Assembly: GCA_002719595.1 (NCBI GenBank)
Contig: PBEJ01000049.1
Coordinates: 1-7,065, forward strand
Source: Verrucomicrobiales bacterium
GTDB lineage: Bacteria > Verrucomicrobiota > Verrucomicrobiia > Limisphaerales > UBA1100
DNA: 7,065 nt
Direction: 5' to 3'
Under the pieces are notes generated by a model that saw nothing but the letters and a program-made list of their open reading frames with translations, ran no database searches and was not told the DNA's origin. Positions 6,451-7,065 of the stretch are shown in pieces; the stretch's first letter is position 1, and each line of letters begins with the position of its first letter. Made by a program: the position numbers and the translations under genes.

Positions 6451-6484
6451 GCGCGGTTATAGGAAATCTACCGCACATCTTTTT
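6451..6484 (+). terminator. plus-strand terminator-like hairpin, also part of a possible pseudoknot
   Basis: GCGCGGT (6451-6457) pairs with ACCGCAC (6470-6476) as 7 base pairs including one G-T, around a 12-base loop. TTTTT follows three bases later at 6480-6484. The loop contains AGGAAA (6461-6466), complementary to TTTCCT at 6439-6444, so an H-type pseudoknot can form on either strand. No plus-strand gene ends here. Confidence 0.4.
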
Positions 6485-6654
6485 GACGGAGTTTTTCACA
6501 TTCTATTCATATCCACCCTTTTTTTCATTTTATTTCCGCGTTTTTCATGGGCTTCAAAGACCTTTTTAGGCCAGTTTTTGCTTGCTGTTAATTGCTTTTT
6601 TCCCTAAAAACACCCTCGCAAGCACCTTTTTGGGTGCGGGACTTCTGGTTTTTT
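6480..6654. promoter_or_regulatory. series of T-tracts upstream of the porin promoter, probable intrinsically curved DNA
   Basis: Runs of five or more T lie at 6480-6484, 6492-6496, 6519-6525, 6541-6545, 6563-6567, 6575-6579, 6596-6601, 6627-6631 and 6649-6654. Centre-to-centre steps are about 12, 28, 21, 22, 12, 22, 30 and 23 bases, mostly near one, two or three helical turns. Phased A/T-tracts bend DNA and can raise promoter activity. I see no convincing gene in this stretch. Confidence 0.5.
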
Positions 6655-6666
6655 AAGGAGGGTCCC
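6638..6666. repeat. inverted repeat beside the porin promoter
   Basis: GGGAC (6638-6642) and GTCCC (6662-6666) form a 5-base-pair inverted repeat with a 19-base spacer. With one bulge the pairing can extend three more positions. The right arm covers the place where the -35 box should be. It could be an operator or activator site, or chance. Confidence 0.3.
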
Positions 6667-6685
6667 AATATAAAAAAAACTGCAG

Positions 6686-6691
6686 TATAAT
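6686..6691 (+). promoter_or_regulatory. -10 box of the porin-like gene
   Basis: A perfect TATAAT lies 30 bases before the start codon, so the transcript would have a short leader beginning near 6698. The -35 region (about 6662-6669, GTCCCAAT) has no TTGACA-like sequence, which suggests help from the curved upstream DNA or from an activator. Confidence 0.6.
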
Positions 6692-6721
6692 AGTTAACAA
6701 CCTATCGCAAAAAGGAAACTA

Positions 6722-7065
6722 ATGATGAATATGAATAAATGGACTATGGCTCTTGCCGCCGCTGGCGTTGTGAGTCTTTCGTCTGTTGCTCAGGCTCAAG
6801 AAGCCGCCGCGGGTGCTGATGTAGTCGCCGCTTCTGTTGAGCTCAGTGGTTACGTAAGCAGCAGCTACACAATGTCTAGTGGCCGGGGTGCCACTGCCAA
6901 CACGTTCCGTGGAACTGAAGGAAACAGCGACAAATTCAGCTTGGATGTTGTCAGCTTGTCGCTCTCCGGCGCCAAGGGTGAAGGCGAGTGGGCTTCTGGT
7001 TACAACTTTACAATGTGGATTGGCGATGCCGCTAGCGACATCGGCACTTCTTCTGCCTCAGACAA
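6722..7065 (+). CDS. outer-membrane beta-barrel porin-like protein, 5' part only
   Basis: The first 114 codons are present and the gene continues beyond the window. Residues 1-25 form a classical signal peptide with a basic start (NMNKW), hydrophobic core LAAAGVVSLSSV and cleavage after AQA. The mature part begins with an acidic, Ala-rich segment, then alternating strands typical of barrels: ASVELSGYVSSSYT at 37-50, then FSLDVVSLSLSG at 72-83 and WASGYNFTMWIG at 90-101. This resembles the BBP2/OmpL-like porin family common in Verrucomicrobiota; that family call is by eye. The ATG at 6722 has GGA 5 bases upstream (AAAGGAAA, 6711-6718), and the adjacent in-frame ATG at 6725 gives 8-base spacing and may be the true start. 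Codon choice (GCT, GCC, GGT, GGC) and composition differ from the AT-richer LRR gene, as expected for a highly expressed envelope protein. Confidence 0.82.
   Translation, partial: MMNMNKWTMALAAAGVVSLSSVAQAQEAAAGADVVAASVELSGYVSSSYTMSSGRGATANTFRGTEGNSDKFSLDVVSLSLSGAKGEGEWASGYNFTMWIGDAASDIGTSSASD

Noticed and set aside
6369..6569. Plus-strand open frame of 66 codons rich in Phe, Ser and Pro
   Set aside because: The composition simply follows the T-rich DNA, the start is a TTG without ribosome-binding site, and the frame crosses both hairpins.

Overview
The 7,065-base window comes from a Gram-negative bacterium. The outer-membrane genes show this: an LptF/LptG-type lipopolysaccharide export permease at the left edge and a secreted beta-barrel (porin-like) protein at the right edge. 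The porin signal peptide and early barrel strand, together with a GspJ-like pseudopilin and frequent GTG/TTG starts, suggest Verrucomicrobiota, perhaps Opitutae. That placement is an impression from family resemblance and could not be tested by a search.

Layout. (1) Bases 1-869, minus strand: N-terminal 289 codons of an LptF/G permease, cut by the window edge. (2) An 85-base divergent gap with no secure promoter. (3) Bases 955-5398, plus strand: three genes with gaps of 48 and 49 bases, probably one transcription unit. They encode a beta-CASP metallo-beta-lactamase-fold RNase-like hydrolase, a type IV pilin-like protein (GspJ-type) with a C-terminal von Willebrand factor A domain, and an exported leucine-rich-repeat protein with about 18 internalin-type repeats on a Ser/Thr-rich stalk. 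They start with GTG, GTG and TTG. (4) Bases 5399-5771: a decayed tRNA-like sequence directly after the LRR stop codon, then an intact tRNA-Val(GAC) on the minus strand with a recognisable promoter. (5) Bases 5772-6335 (or 6356), minus strand: a gamma-class carbonic anhydrase-like hexapeptide-repeat protein. (6) About 365 bases without a convincing gene but rich in structure: two terminator-like hairpins pointing in opposite directions, a possible pseudoknot, a series of T-tracts spaced near multiples of the helical repeat, and a TATAAT promoter element. (7) Bases 6722-7065, plus strand: the start of a porin-like gene that runs off the window.

How the genes may work together. LptF/G (lipopolysaccharide transport), the vWA pseudopilin, the LRR protein and the porin are all predicted to be envelope or surface proteins. 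The pseudopilin and LRR protein form a plausible surface adhesion or secretion-tip pair, because vWA and LRR domains both usually bind other proteins. The beta-CASP protein is cytoplasmic and has no obvious link to them beyond position. The most unusual gene is the pseudopilin-vWA fusion with an incomplete MIDAS metal site. The richest non-coding region is the one between the carbonic anhydrase and porin genes.
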